Source of the DNA: Antedon mediterranea
Taxonomy: Eukaryota; Echinodermata; Crinoidea; Comatulida; Antedonidae
Reading direction: 5' to 3'
Assembly: GCF_964355755.1 (NCBI RefSeq)
Contig: NC_092677.1
Span: 16,524,101-16,588,100, forward strand
Length of the DNA stretch: 64,000 nt
Shown: one piece after another, positions 36,830 through 48,462 of the stretch
Layout of the letters: each line of letters starts with the position of its first letter
Position numbering within the stretch: the first letter of the stretch is position 1
Made by a program: the position numbers and the translations under genes
The notes under the pieces: generated by a model
Told to the model about the DNA's origin: nothing
The model's input: the letters and a program-made list of their open reading frames with translations, nothing else
The model's database searches: none

Positions 36830-39800
36830 ATGGCAGTAGTTTTGTGTTGGTGCTCTAAGTACTTTACTCTGCCATTATTTCAAACAGCTCGTCTTTACCA
36901 AACAACTGTTCCTGTTGCAGCTGGGAAAGCTTGGAGAGAAAGGTAGCAAGATAATCATGAGTAACTTGTCTAATAGTGTAGAAAATGAAATTACAACAAA
37001 TATACTGTATATATATATACTGTAATAATACAATTTTCTGGAAATTATTAGTAGTTATAAATTATATAGTGATGGGTTTGAAGATGGGGCTATTTTTGGG
37101 CAACTAAAACTAGGCCATGAATACCAAAAAGTTTACAAGTAATATAGGCCTAGACATTGATCGAAATGTTACCCTACTCTGATGTGCTTTTGTAGTTTGA
37201 GTAACACCAAATAATTTTTTTTGCAAGTGTTCTCACTGTATTATACTTGGTATAAAGTAAAAAAAATATGCCAGAGTAAGGCAAACATCTGTCCAATTAC
37301 TCAACTTCTTGATGCAAAGCTACTGCACAGTAATAGAATTAACATAGCCATACTCCAGGCAGTGAAATACATCCCATTGTGAATTCACTATTTCAGAATG
37401 TAATTGTATTTTTATTTCAGCCAAGGACATGCAAGAACTGGAAATGAATATGGACCTCTGACTGACCTACCAGATTGGTCCTTCGCTGGTATGTACATTA
37501 TTATAATATAGAGCGAGAAGGAAGGACACATGACATCCATGGGCCTGTTTCTGCTGCATAAAAAATAACCGGTTAAAATCGGTGTGAATAAATTAAAATC
37601 GGTGTGAATAAATTAACTCCTGTTTCTTGGCAGCAGAAACAGGACAAATTTGTGGTAACCGGTTAAAAGGCAGCGCAAAATAACCGGTTAAAAACACCAA
37701 TTTAAATCGGTGTTAGAACGCCGTTTAACCGGTTATCGCTGAACAATTCTTAGCTGCAACACGAAATAACGGTTATTTGATTGACAGTTATGACCCCGGG
37801 TCAGATACCGTGAAGTGAACATGTATGTGAGATACCGTGAAGTGAACATGTATGTGGATGAATGAAATCACAAGATATGTTATTCAGTTGTGGGGGGAGA
37901 GAAAGTACGGGGAAGGATGGCAGGCAATAGAAAAGAATCACAGATAATAAATAAGAGCATTTTTGCGAAAGTAAAAGAGGAATTTGGGGTGGAGTTCCGG
38001 GGACTACCCAAGCTAAGCAATTTGAGGCGTTGGTACACGCTCGCGAAGGGTATGGATGGTCCTATATAAACACCAAAACGGAAACAAAAGGGACTCAGAA
38101 TGTTGCAAATACCTACCAAACGAGAGTAAATAATGGTTAATCAATTATGAAAACCCAAATTTTATAGCAAAAATCATCCGAATTTATGTTATAAACGATG
38201 AATTTAGCAACAAAAACTTAATCCAAACGAGCGTATTTTTATGGCACGCCCTTAGTGCCTTTAATAGGAGAACAATCTTACTTTGATCGTTTTACATATA
38301 ATTTTTTTAGAAAAACATCACATCGACCGAAAACAAAGGTTATCAGAGCTTTTGATAATATATTAAATATGATTTTATTAAGCATATAAATGTGTTATTA
38401 TTTATGTTAGTACATAAATATACGAAACAATGTTTAATACTATTATCCTAGGCGATCGGGCGCTGCACGACCCTCCCCATGTTATTGAAGGCGCCATGAG
38501 AATTAATTTTATTAACGATGGTAAGTAGGCTTTACAAAAAAACAAAACTTGTAGACCTGGAGACAACATTTTATTATGTTAACATGTTTAAGATGGCGAT
38601 ATCACACACGTGTGTGTACTGACGTCGATGTAAACAAACAGCCAACTTACTACTTCCGTCTGAGTGTATTGCATTTTGGGTAATGATGACGTTTTGCTCG
38701 ACGACCACCCATAGATTTAACCGGTTATTTCGGAGCACAAATTGAGCAGAAACGCGGTCTTGTTATTGTTATCTATTTTTAATCTATTTTAAAATAACCG
38801 GTTAAATTGCGTTATGCAGCAGAAACAGACCCCATGACAGCTGTGTAACATAAAGTTATAAATGTTGGCGATTGTTTACTTGCAGATGGACGCCCTGCAC
38901 CTATGAGTCGTTCAATCCGGCAAAGACAAGAAATTCAGAGTAACATTGCAGTAAGTCAGATTCCTATAAGTAATATACAGAGTTTTTCATTTTAACCACA
39001 AATACAGCCAGGCAAATAGAACATTGTGCTAAACAATGAAAAGCCTAGCAAGATCGTCCAGACTTGATTTAACCAGAAGTATCAACGTTTTAATTTCACA
39101 AGCTATTAAAGGCCAGGTACGGGCAAAAAATTTCTATTGATCATACATTCCAATAATTATCGATCTTTAGTTTCCCCTATGTTTCATAATTTTTTTTAAT
39201 TTTATTTGTGTTACACGAGCTTGTTGAAAATAAGCACTTTCTTATCAGTGGGGGGATAGTTCAAATTACACAGTAAAATCTCTATTCTTTTGTACACAAA
39301 TTTTGTAAATAGTGAGGCATTTTAAAAAGCTATGAAAAATAAACGGGGTGGTAAAAAATGTTATCAGATGACTAAATATAGGTAATATAACTTGAATATT
39401 ACATTTCTGATATTTTTATTCAACTTTAGATTTTTATTTTCATGCTATAGCAAAAATTATCTACTGTATATCCACCATCTTTTTTCACCGTCTAGGTAGT
39501 CATCAGACATGTTATTACATTAGGTTAACTACCTTACTACTGATAAAAAGTCTTCCTGGTTTTTATGGAAGAATTTTGCCAAATTTTGTATTTGACCATA
39601 TTAAGGGAAATTCATGTTTTTTTGTCTCGATTTCTGTTACAAATATTTGATTTATGTACAATTAACTAAATATTATATTTAAAATTCATGCCTGTACCTG
39701 AGCTTAAGTCTAATTCTTATCTTGTTTATGACTGTACAAAGTCTGAAGCCCTGTCTACACTATCAAACAAAAAAAATGTGATAATGTATGCCCATATATG

Positions 39801-40447
39801 CACATGATATCATATCACTACAATATTTGGGTATATCACACTTGTTTTGTCATAAACTAGTTTGATAGTGTAGACAGCTTTAGAAGGAGTTTTGACTTGA
39901 CTGTCACTTGATGTTTTGATGCCAGAGATGATCGCGAGTAGACAAAATGAAAAACAAGTTGACAATTAGTGTATTTCTTTACGTAGAACGCAACAAGTCA
40001 GCTGTGATAAACAATGACCTGGAGTGCAATGATGCGTAACCCATAAACTTAAAATACGTTCGTTACCAGGCCTCATGACATCAGGTTGATTAAAAATATA
40101 CAGATGGTTTGAGAAAGAAAATGTGACCCCCTCCAAGAAACTTTAAATAAATAATAAGTATTTAAAGGATTTTAAACATAAGCCAGGGATGGTGGAGCGG
40201 TCACATCCCACGGTGAATATTTGCATCAGATCCTAATAATTCATCATCAAATGCTAGAATAACGTGTATAAGCATAAGCAAATATTAATTTTTCTTATAG
40301 GAAAGAGTTCAAATGCTAGGAAATGAGATGTTGACTGCTGTTCAACAAACAAAAGATAAGAAGATAATGAAAGAAAGGGAAAAACAAATATTAGAATCAA
40401 AGAAACTGAAGCCAAAGGGATTAAAAGTGAAGCCATCCAGAAGATGA
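36830..40447 (+). CDS. MRPL52: Mitochondrial large ribosomal subunit protein mL52 (4 coding exons, 130 aa)
   Basis: Metazoan mitochondrial ribosomal large-subunit protein. Exons: 36830-36942, 37421-37488, 38886-38950, 40301-40447, in frame to 393 nt. Human MRPL52 is about 123 aa. The diagnostic block [19 protein letters not shown] spans the exon 2/3 junction, followed by basic helices ([18 protein letters not shown]) and a Lys-rich tail with LKPKG. The N-terminus is basic with alternating hydrophobics, as in a mitochondrial presequence. I chose the ATG at 36830 because it starts that presequence; an upstream in-frame ATG lies before an acceptor-like AG. Intron 2 holds a 1.3-kb transposon-like element, and intron 3 a MITE. 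The gene is convergent with NUDCD1. Confidence 0.93.
37541..38833. mobile_element. 1.3-kb TIR element with six AACCGGTT palindromes (MRPL52 intron 2)
   Basis: The ends are inverted copies, GGGCCTGTTTCTGCTGCATA on the left and the complement of GGGTCTGTTTCTGCTGCATAA on the right. AACCGGTT occurs at 37567, 37657, 37682, 37727, 38719 and 38806, all in the subterminal regions. The interior has a decayed ORF near 37860-38066: [11 protein letters not shown] in one frame, then [14 protein letters not shown] and [10 protein letters not shown] after a frameshift. This could be a relic DNA-binding or transposase-linked protein. The target duplication is not resolved. The superfamily is unknown; a Harbinger-type origin is only a guess. 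Confidence 0.75.
39743..39883. mobile_element. MITE family B, copy 2 (MRPL52 intron 3)
   Basis: 141 bp with ends AAGCCCTGTCTACACTATCA and TGATAGTGTAGACAGCTTTA, and the internal TATCACTACAATATTTGGG block. Confidence 0.88.
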
Positions 40448-40856
40448 AAGGGGAAAGAAAAAGAAAATGTCAATCAGGGAAATTGAGACTGAATATTTTA
40501 TTGTAAAAATTTGTAACATCTTCACCATAATTTTCGGTCATAATTTTATCTAAGCTTTTCAGGGGCATGTAAAAAAACATTTTTGTTTACATTGTTAAAT
40601 AACGTTATGTTTATATTATTCATAAACACTCATCTTCAGTACATATAAACTGTAAGGTATGTGTACCGATTTTACATATACACATAAAAAATGGTATTGG
40701 TGACAAAGACCAGAGACACATTGTATGTTTAAAAGTAGAAAGTGTCGATCACTGATAAGTCGCAAGCTGATATAAAAAAAATTAAAGCAACTACAGAGAT
40801 TCACAGACAGTAGTGTGTTAACTTTAACAGACATGAATTGATATTTTGCCATTTCT

Positions 40857-43800
40857 TCAACCATTCTTTTCTATACATACTTTTACAACATAAAGTTTTT
40901 TAGAAGTTAGTACAAAGAGTCTTTGATTAGTAGCTTGCATGCCAAGTATATCATCAGTAACATCTAAACTTATCACCTGCTGTTTAGCAAGTTCATTGAC
41001 AACACGACCACTTTTTCGATTTCTTAACGGCGATAACGTTGGACTCGGTTGGTGATAGATATAGAGATGCCGAACACAATCGCATAATACAGCATATGAG
41101 GTATCCTGGGAACAGGATGCAAATTTCTTTGATGTTTTAGCGGCCTGTATGTAACCTAGTGCGTTGAATGTCGCGGCATGTTTCCACGCATTGGACTGCA
41201 GTTCATCTGGTGTCACTGATTGCCAGACAATGCCATCAACATCGTGACGAAGACAGATGCATGGCATTTGTTTTGGATCAAGAGTCACGTTGAACAGCCA
41301 CTGGTGACCACCTAAACTAACCTGTAAAAAAAGTTTATTTACCATCATATATTCAATATTCTGTAAGTAACAACTATGAACTCTAAATGCACATGGTTTA
41401 TGACATTTTTTAGCAATTACACATTACTTTATTATTACGTTACAGAATGTATAAACATATAGTGTGGTCCAAATTTTTGCAATAAGTAAATTCTTGGCCA
41501 GACTCAAATTAAAGTGTCTTGAATTAAAAAGCCATGCAATGGTAATAATATATTAAAATATACAATTAAACTTGCTTTATTAGTGATCTCGTTTGTATTT
41601 CCATCAAACCTCGACATGGATGCATCAGCCTCCGGGCAGGCATCGCAATCTTCAAGCTCCTGGGGTGTAATTCCAGGTCTGAATCCCCCAGGATGGGGAG
41701 ATGGACTCTGCAAGAAAGAGATAAAATTGTTATTCTCAATTTAGCAGCTTGTAGATAGACAATACTACACAGAAACTGATATAATATAAGTCAATGTTCT
41801 CTTACTAGTTCCTCTGACGTTAAATGTGCTAATTTTTCATGGATGATTCGTGCTTGGTCAGGATCAATTACATAGCGCCCTCTGGAGTTTCCTGTTACTA
41901 CTTCACTCCACATTGTGCCAATGTCTTTCTTTGCAAGCATCAAATCTAGTCTGAAAAAAGTGGGGGGAAAATTACCAAATTGTTTATTTATTCTCAACAG
42001 TTGTCAATGACAGGAAAAAAATGGAAAGAATACAATGCAAAAATGCCTTTTTTTTTGCAATTGCCCAGTCAAAAGTTCATGAACTGAAATATTTATTTTA
42101 AGGTTAGTTTAAATACAGCTTCCCACATGACAATCTTTCCTAAAATACAGTGGTTACTGTTCTTTCACAATATGGGCAACAATTGTAGCAAGCTAGGCTA
42201 GCTAGGTCTACTTACCATTATTTCTGCTACTAGTCTCTAGTTGAAAAGGGCACTTTAGACAAAAGGGGTTTGTTAGGTCAGTTAAAACATTTTTTCTAAA
42301 ATATAGTTGTTATTTAGACAAGGCGGTTTATTTATCCACAACCAAAAAACTGTTGCAAGCTAGCTAGGCCTATTTAGCATTACTTGCACTGTACTTCAGA
42401 CAAAGGAAGGTTTATTTCAAACCCTCAAACCTCCACAGGCTTGGTTACACATGATTCTTTATCATTGACTTTCTCTATAATTTATAGAGAATGTCAATGA
42501 TAAAGAATCATGTAACCAAGCCTGAGTAATACACCTACTCAGAAAAATTGCATAATACAGTACCAAGAAATGGCTGACAGTATGTCATCTTACTTTTTAT
42601 TTTCTACGGTCCATGAGCTTGTTTCTACATCTATGTACCTCGGTAGTTCTCCTTTCAGCAATACTATATCATTCTTGATGCTGATCTCAATGTGATCATG
42701 TGTCAATCGTATCGTGAGATCATCTTTTGTCGCGTCTTGCGGTATGATGAATGTTACGATGACATCTTCTTGAGTTTGTGTCCATGTGTAAAGCGGTATT
42801 TCTTCTTAAAATATTAAATATTTATTTAATAATTTGTTGCAAACCATTTTCTTTTATGAGTAAAGTATAGTCCTAGAGAATTATTTGAAAGTGTCTTTTA
42901 TAGAAATTATCTTCCATTATCAAAAGAAAAATTTTTAACAAAAGAAAATATTTACCCTCTTGTTCACTTTCTTCTGTATGCCCGTTTGATGTTATCGGCT
43001 TAAAAGTGTTCTGAACAACCTCAAAATCTGTTTCACTTGCCCACACTACAGCGCCACCATTACCGTCAATGGCTGCCATCCATGGAGCACTAGCCCCACT
43101 GAACTTTCGTCGCCCTATAATCTTTATAGATACATCTTCTGCAAGAAAAAAGGTAAGGAATACTATAACCCATTCATTACAATTATTAAAAATCATTATG
43201 GCACTTAAAAGCGACAAACAATTTTACTGTAATGATTAAAATGTGGTAAAGGATTTGGTACTGTATCAAAGATACCGATTGCTTAAATTACAGTATTAAC
43301 TCAAAGGGGGAAAAAACATATCGCGGGTGAGTAAATACTAAAAAAATTAAATTGACTTTCAATTTATTGTCGACAAGAATAAGAAATAAAATCATACATT
43401 GACAAAGGGTGAGGATATAATAAACACAAGTAAAAGACCAAACAAAATGAAAATATATAAAACGTGATAAATCTACATATACAAATAATTAAATAAATTT
43501 TGTTAAGTTTGTCTATTAAATAAATATTCCTTGACATATTCAACAAAAAGTTTCTTGCTTGAAACAGAACCCACAACCCCTTGACCACATCACTATGCAA
43601 ACCATGCAGCCAATAAAACAAGTTAAACTTTGTAATGAACACTGTTACGTATGCGGTGGGATGTCATATCATTTACTGTATTGTAGCAGCCATAAATTTT
43701 AATACAGTAGTGTATTTCTGGACACAACTTCATAACAAAATGAGCCATACTATTCATATAGATGACTGGTCAGAATTAGTTATTTAACCAGGTCATTTTT

Positions 43801-46285
43801 CTTTCTTTTTTATAGGCACAGTTTATCACTAACTTTGGTGGTTAAGGACCACCTTAACCTAGTAAACAACTAAGCATGCATTGAGAGGTCTTGAAGGGTA
43901 ATAGATTACACCAACAAATATTCTACCTGTTGTATTAGAAAAAGTAATCCATTCAAGAATAACTTCAAAACTGTCATCTTTCCCTGAACTTGCAGATCCA
44001 GACTTTGTTTTCTCCTGCATGTAAAGCAGCAAGCATTCATACACAGGTTCATCCCCATTCAGGGTATGTATCACAGAGTCTAATAGTACAAAAGGCTGAC
44101 TATCCTCACAAACCATATCTGAATATAGTACCTATAAAAAAGTAAATTAATCTCTGGGTTTCAGGTATATGATTACTAATTAATGAAATACCAGCCAATC
44201 ATTTTTCTTTGATGGTACAGTACACCAGGTTAGAGTGAATATCACTCTTATCCTTATTATACCACTGGTTGGTGCTGGTAGGCCTACAGTACAATTAAAT
44301 TAATAGAACAGTTCCACACGATAATAGAGAAATCCTATCTAACCATGATGAAAGAAGACTTGTCTCCAAACTTATCTCCATTTAATAATTATAATAAATG
44401 GGGCTTATATTGCGCGTTATACAAAGCTTCAATGCACTTAAAAAAGAACGAAAAGCGGAAAAATAAATCTGACAAAAAATGTGATGTGATACCATATTTG
44501 AGCATATCACTACCATATTTGGGCATATCACTACCATATTTGGGCATATAACTACCATATTTGGGCACATCACTACCATATTTGGGCACATCACACTTTT
44601 TTGTCAGATAACGTTTGATAGTGTAGACAGAGCTTTAGAGGGAAAAAAATAGTTAAAAAAGGTAAGTTTTCAGAGCAGCCTTAAAATGAATGAGTTGACA
44701 ATGACTACAATAAAATTTAATGACAAAAAACAAGATCGACGTTTCGGAACCGTCATGGAACCATTTTCAAGATCAAGTGATCGATTTATACAAAAAAAAC
44801 AACACCAATGGGTGACAGGAAATACTAATTAATTGGTTATTTAACATCAAAGAAGGCCTACAATACTAAGAACTTAAGTATTAATTAGCTCCTCCTTCTT
44901 AATTAATAAACAATTTAGCTTTGACTGAATCGGTTTGTTTATTAAGTGTAGGTTTTTGTAGATTTGACAGTTTGTAGAATATCCAGTTTAAATCATTTCG
45001 CTTTTATGACGTGGCAAACTCCTGGTACATGGTTCAGTAATCTAGAGGTCAAGTAAGTAAACACAAACAGATTACAATAATATACAAACAAACCTTCCAT
45101 GGAATGAGTTCAGCAGTGTCTCTCTCACCAGTTGCCAGAATAATCAATGTTCCTGTTCCATCTGATAAGATGCCGATCGTTTCAGATGGAAAGGATATTG
45201 ATACATTGTGTCTGTGCAAGGTTCTCTTCTGATCAAAATCAGGAATTTCAAAAACAATCTCTGGATTATTTAACTGTGTCTCCTAAATTAAAAATAAAGA
45301 TATTATGCATTGGTACCTGGAAGATTCAAGTGCTAATTTATTTAAATTTACAGATGATGACATTAAATACAAACATATGCAAAATATGTCAAATCAAAAA
45401 GCATACTTACTAAAATCACCCGTAAACGCCTAACATGCCATTTCTCATCAATGTAGTAGACATTGTTTGTATTAAAAATATCCAAGAAAAGGTGGTTGTG
45501 CAATCCAAACGCTTTCACGTGTTGGTAGGAATATTGATCGTCGCGTAAACGCACAGAATCTATTCCTGAAAACCAAGAAAAGAAACAAGAAAGCAAGATA
45601 AACCAACTTAACAGTACATGTCCAATCTTTAAGCATTTTGCGCATGAATAATGAGTTCAGTAGGTTATATCTCAAGGTAAGTCTGCACCAGTTCATATTA
45701 GGTTATTAAATCACACTATAATGCACAGATGATGTGCCCTAAAGTGAAAGATTGATTGAAATGACTAATAATGAATTGAATTACACAAAGTATACAGTAT
45801 AACAATACCATATTGAAACACTGATTCTCATCAGATCACCAAAGTAAAGCAACGTTCGGCTTGGTAGAACTTGGATGGTAGAATGTCTAGCAAAATAATG
45901 GGTACTTTCATTTCATATTCACAAAAGTGTGGGATCCTCTCCTAGTGTGCTGATTTAGGTGGGCTTGCACTTGCTTGTTGCTGTGAGTCCTGATTAAATA
46001 ATAATCAAATTTCCTTTGTTTCCATTAAGCATGAGGACCTGCTGTATTCTGCCTGTATTATGTAATAGCAGGGAGTTGTAAAATAATAATTCATTCAAGT
46101 TTTTTTCAGCAGAAAAAGAATTAGAAAACTATGTATGAACATAATGACTAATGTACGATTAATTGTTTACCTGACTCTATTGGTAGTGAATAGATTGGCA
46201 ATGAATCTAATGACAGTTTATACCCATCAAAATTTGGATCCAGCTGTGTTCGATCAACACTTAATGTCTCGGTAATTTCTGCCAT
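40857..46285 (-). CDS. NUDCD1: NudC domain-containing protein 1 (9 coding exons, 603 aa)
   Basis: NudC-family co-chaperone with a CS domain; in human it is 583 aa (also called CML66). Exons in coding order: 46171-46285, 45411-45565, 45094-45282, 43927-44131, 42956-43138, 42594-42804, 41806-41950, 41564-41707, 40857-41321, in frame to 1,812 nt. Matching segments are DPNFDGYKLSL near the N-terminus, VRLRDDQYSYQHVKAFG, SDGTGTL...ATGERD, the CS domain in exon 6 (LYTWTQTQEDV, about residues 285-370), LAHLTSEEL, and the C-terminal propeller-like half with MPCICLRHDVD, HAATFNALGYIQA and NQRLFVLTSKKLY. The donor of exon 8 (ATT/GTATAT) is the only one keeping phase and adds about four residues relative to human. 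An acceptor-like site at 46329 suggests a 5' untranslated exon upstream. Confidence 0.95.
42436..42524. repeat. Near-perfect 89-bp palindrome (NUDCD1 intron 6)
   Basis: CAGGCTTGGTTACA(C)ATGATT ... TTTCTCTATAA is followed by its complement TTTATAGAGAA ... AATCATGTAACCAAGCCTG. The arms are about 42 bp with one or two mismatches and almost no loop. Confidence 0.9.
44466..44637. mobile_element. MITE family B, copy 3, left end missing, internal expansion
   Basis: The right end TGATAGTGTAGACAGAGCTT is intact. The internal ACCATATTTGGGCATATCACT block is repeated about five times in tandem (21 bp each). No left terminal repeat is found. It lies in NUDCD1 intron 3. Confidence 0.8.
44700..44800 (-). 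mobile_element. Possible Penelope-like element fragment
   Basis: The minus strand reads TTGAAAATGGTTCCATGACG followed by GTTCCGAAACGTCGATCTTG. This resembles the GAAACGTC-containing repeats of Penelope-like elements, which in other animals form hammerhead ribozymes. The core CUGAUGA is not intact. Low certainty. Confidence 0.3.
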
Positions 46286-46424
46286 TATTAAATGTTATCT
46301 TGACTTCTATATAATTTATACATAGTCCTAGATAAAAAGAAAATTACAGTATTTAATAAGATATAATATAGTAATAATATTCTGTATGCCTATAAACTAT
46401 ATTTAATAAAGGCAACTTAACAGG

Positions 46425-46622
46425 ATGCTGAATGAGCTCCTCCAGAGATCAATGGGTTTATCTGTGGCTGTGATCAAAGGACTGTTACGAATTCCTATCT
46501 TTGCAAGGCGATCTTGGTGTCCTGCTGTTGATAGATTGTCTACAGAGTGGGGCCGGGAGGGCCTTTTTTATTCTGACCACATTAAGTCCCAACCCACCAA
46601 GAAGAAGAGTTTTCTTAACTAA
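46425..46622 (+). CDS. Small ORF of unknown function, 65 aa, divergent from NUDCD1
   Basis: I do not recognise this protein. It is open for 65 codons with a base composition richer in GC than the surrounding spacer. It has an Arg-containing, acid-poor hydrophobic N-terminal half (VAVIKGLLRIPIFARRSW) that would fit a mitochondrial presequence or membrane helix. The C-terminal half is polar, with TEWGREGLFYSDHI and ending KKKSFLN. An AG stands just before the ATG. Its start is 139 bp from that of NUDCD1 on the other strand. It could be a small mitochondrial protein, one exon of a larger gene, or chance. Confidence 0.33.
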   Translation: MLNELLQRSMGLSVAVIKGLLRIPIFARRSWCPAVDRLSTEWGREGLFYSDHIKSQPTKKKSFLN

Positions 46623-46659
46623 ATTGTTTACATACTATTTCCCCATATAAAATAGGCCT

Positions 46660-46930
46660 ATGTACGCTCTTAGGCCAATTGGCAAAGGTAGGACCTAAGC
46701 TACTAGTAGTAGGGCTAGGGCCTCTAGGCCTATGTCTATACTTCTAACTACTGACATCTTAGTCATCATTATAGGTTAGATAGTATAGGCCTAGCTCTGA
46801 ATGCCAAACCTAGCTAACTAGGCCCTAGGCCTACTACTATAGTATTACTAGCCTAGCCTAGCCTAGTAGTTGGCATAATAGGCCTAGGCTAGGCCTACTA
46901 GGGCCTAGGCCTATAGTATAGGCCCTAGTC
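46660..46930. repeat. AGGCCT/CCTAGG tract upstream of NUDCD1
   Basis: Continuous TAGGCCTA, CCTAGGCC, GCCTAGCCTAG words. The densest of the five tracts. Confidence 0.8.
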
Positions 46931-48460
46931 AGAATAAATTGCGCACCGCCGCGCCGCCTGGCGATTTCAATTAAAAATTTCACAAACACAACCACAACAG
47001 GCTTACAAAGTTTATCCGTGACAGATCATACAAAACTAGGCCTATGTTGTAAAACAAATTGTATTTGTACCCTCCCTCCTATGCTGCTATGGATGTGGTC
47101 AAAGAATATATATGTCATGTGGTGCATGTGGAGGTGTACAGTCTGTACTGCTGCTAGCAAAGAACTTCAAGTTCTTTGCTGCTTCAAGTTCTTTGCTGCT
47201 ATGTACACCAACACACGTCACACACGTCACCGCCAAAAAAGGGGTTATTCCAAATTAGAACGAGTGTTGACTTCTCTTTGGAAGAATACAGTACTACTAG
47301 GCCTAGGTCAGGTAGGCCTAGTAAGTTAACTAAGTAAGATCGTTTAATAAATTGTAGATATTTTCAATTTGAAAATAATTAAATAGTATTCGTTATATCG
47401 TTTTAATTATTCATTTACAATTCTATTTTTTTTGCAATTATGTGGACTACACTTTTTAATGCCACATGGAAACCCCCTCTGATACAATTGAGTCGACTAG
47501 ATACAAGGGGATTTCCCTTTCTTATCCGGAAGTTGATGAGATGATCGTCGAACCTGGATCATCCTCGCTGTTTGCTTTCGTTTTAAAAAAAGAAGAGTAA
47601 ACTCTATTTATAAACTATGGTTTGTAAACGAACGTATTTTAAATAGTAGAGTGGAATTAACCAATAACTAAGTCAGACCCTAGCAGTGCTATTTCAGTTC
47701 AGTCTGTACTGACTGATCCAAACAGTCTTGTTTTTAGATGCCCTTTCTTAGGAGGTCTCGGGGGAGGTCTGGTTTAGAAATAGGGCCTATTCTATAAAAA
47801 GTACTTTGATAGGCTAGACCTAGCAGGACGCTGAGTGTTCCACTTGCCCAGATAGGCTATTGTAATGGACTTTGATCTGTAGTGTTAGGCTTTGACGAAT
47901 TAATATGTTGAATTGTTGTTATTGCTATTTAATTTCATTTTGACATCTCATTTTTAAAATTGATTTGATTGAATTAGACACAAAGTTTCAGATTTAACAG
48001 TTCTTTTAAGTTCTTTTTTTTTGTGAATTGAAATTGTGTCGTGTACCATTAAATTTCATTTTGACATTAAAATGCGTACATGATATATATACTCACTTTA
48101 TTGTTATGTTTCCCAAAGAAGTGTCCCTAAGACATTCTCATTAATTCTAGCATTGATTAATTTATATTGAAAGTTGGAAGGGTTTTGAATTAAATCAATA
48201 AGCATTTTTGCTGTTTGTATCCCATGTCACGTACACAATTGATCAACCATAAACTTTGGTATGAAAAATCTTCTATCTTCAAATGTTTTATGTTATAAAA
48301 CATTGGAGAACATTTTCAACAATTTTTATTTAGAATTAACATTAAAGTTCCTGGTTATGCATTATTTCTGTGAGTTCTAAAAACAAATTCTAATTATATT
48401 GTTCGTGAAGCTCCTATGACACTGTTTCTTACTACTATTGTTTTTTCTTTTTTATTTTAG
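46931..48460. other. Intergenic / 5' region of the death-fold LRR gene
   Basis: It holds a hairpin-rich stretch near 47130-47220 (two inverted AAGAACTT/AAGTTCTT units within GGTGTAC...GTACACC). An ETS-type CCGGAAGT is at 47526-47533 and an IRF-like TTTCGTTTT at about 47576-47584. A first untranslated exon of the downstream gene is likely in 47500-47650, but I cannot fix its donor. Confidence 0.4.
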
Positions 48461-48462
48461 AA

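Noticed and set aside
44345-44594. ORFs with SLPYLGI or PNMVV repeats
   Set aside because: Products of the 21-bp internal repeats of a MITE.
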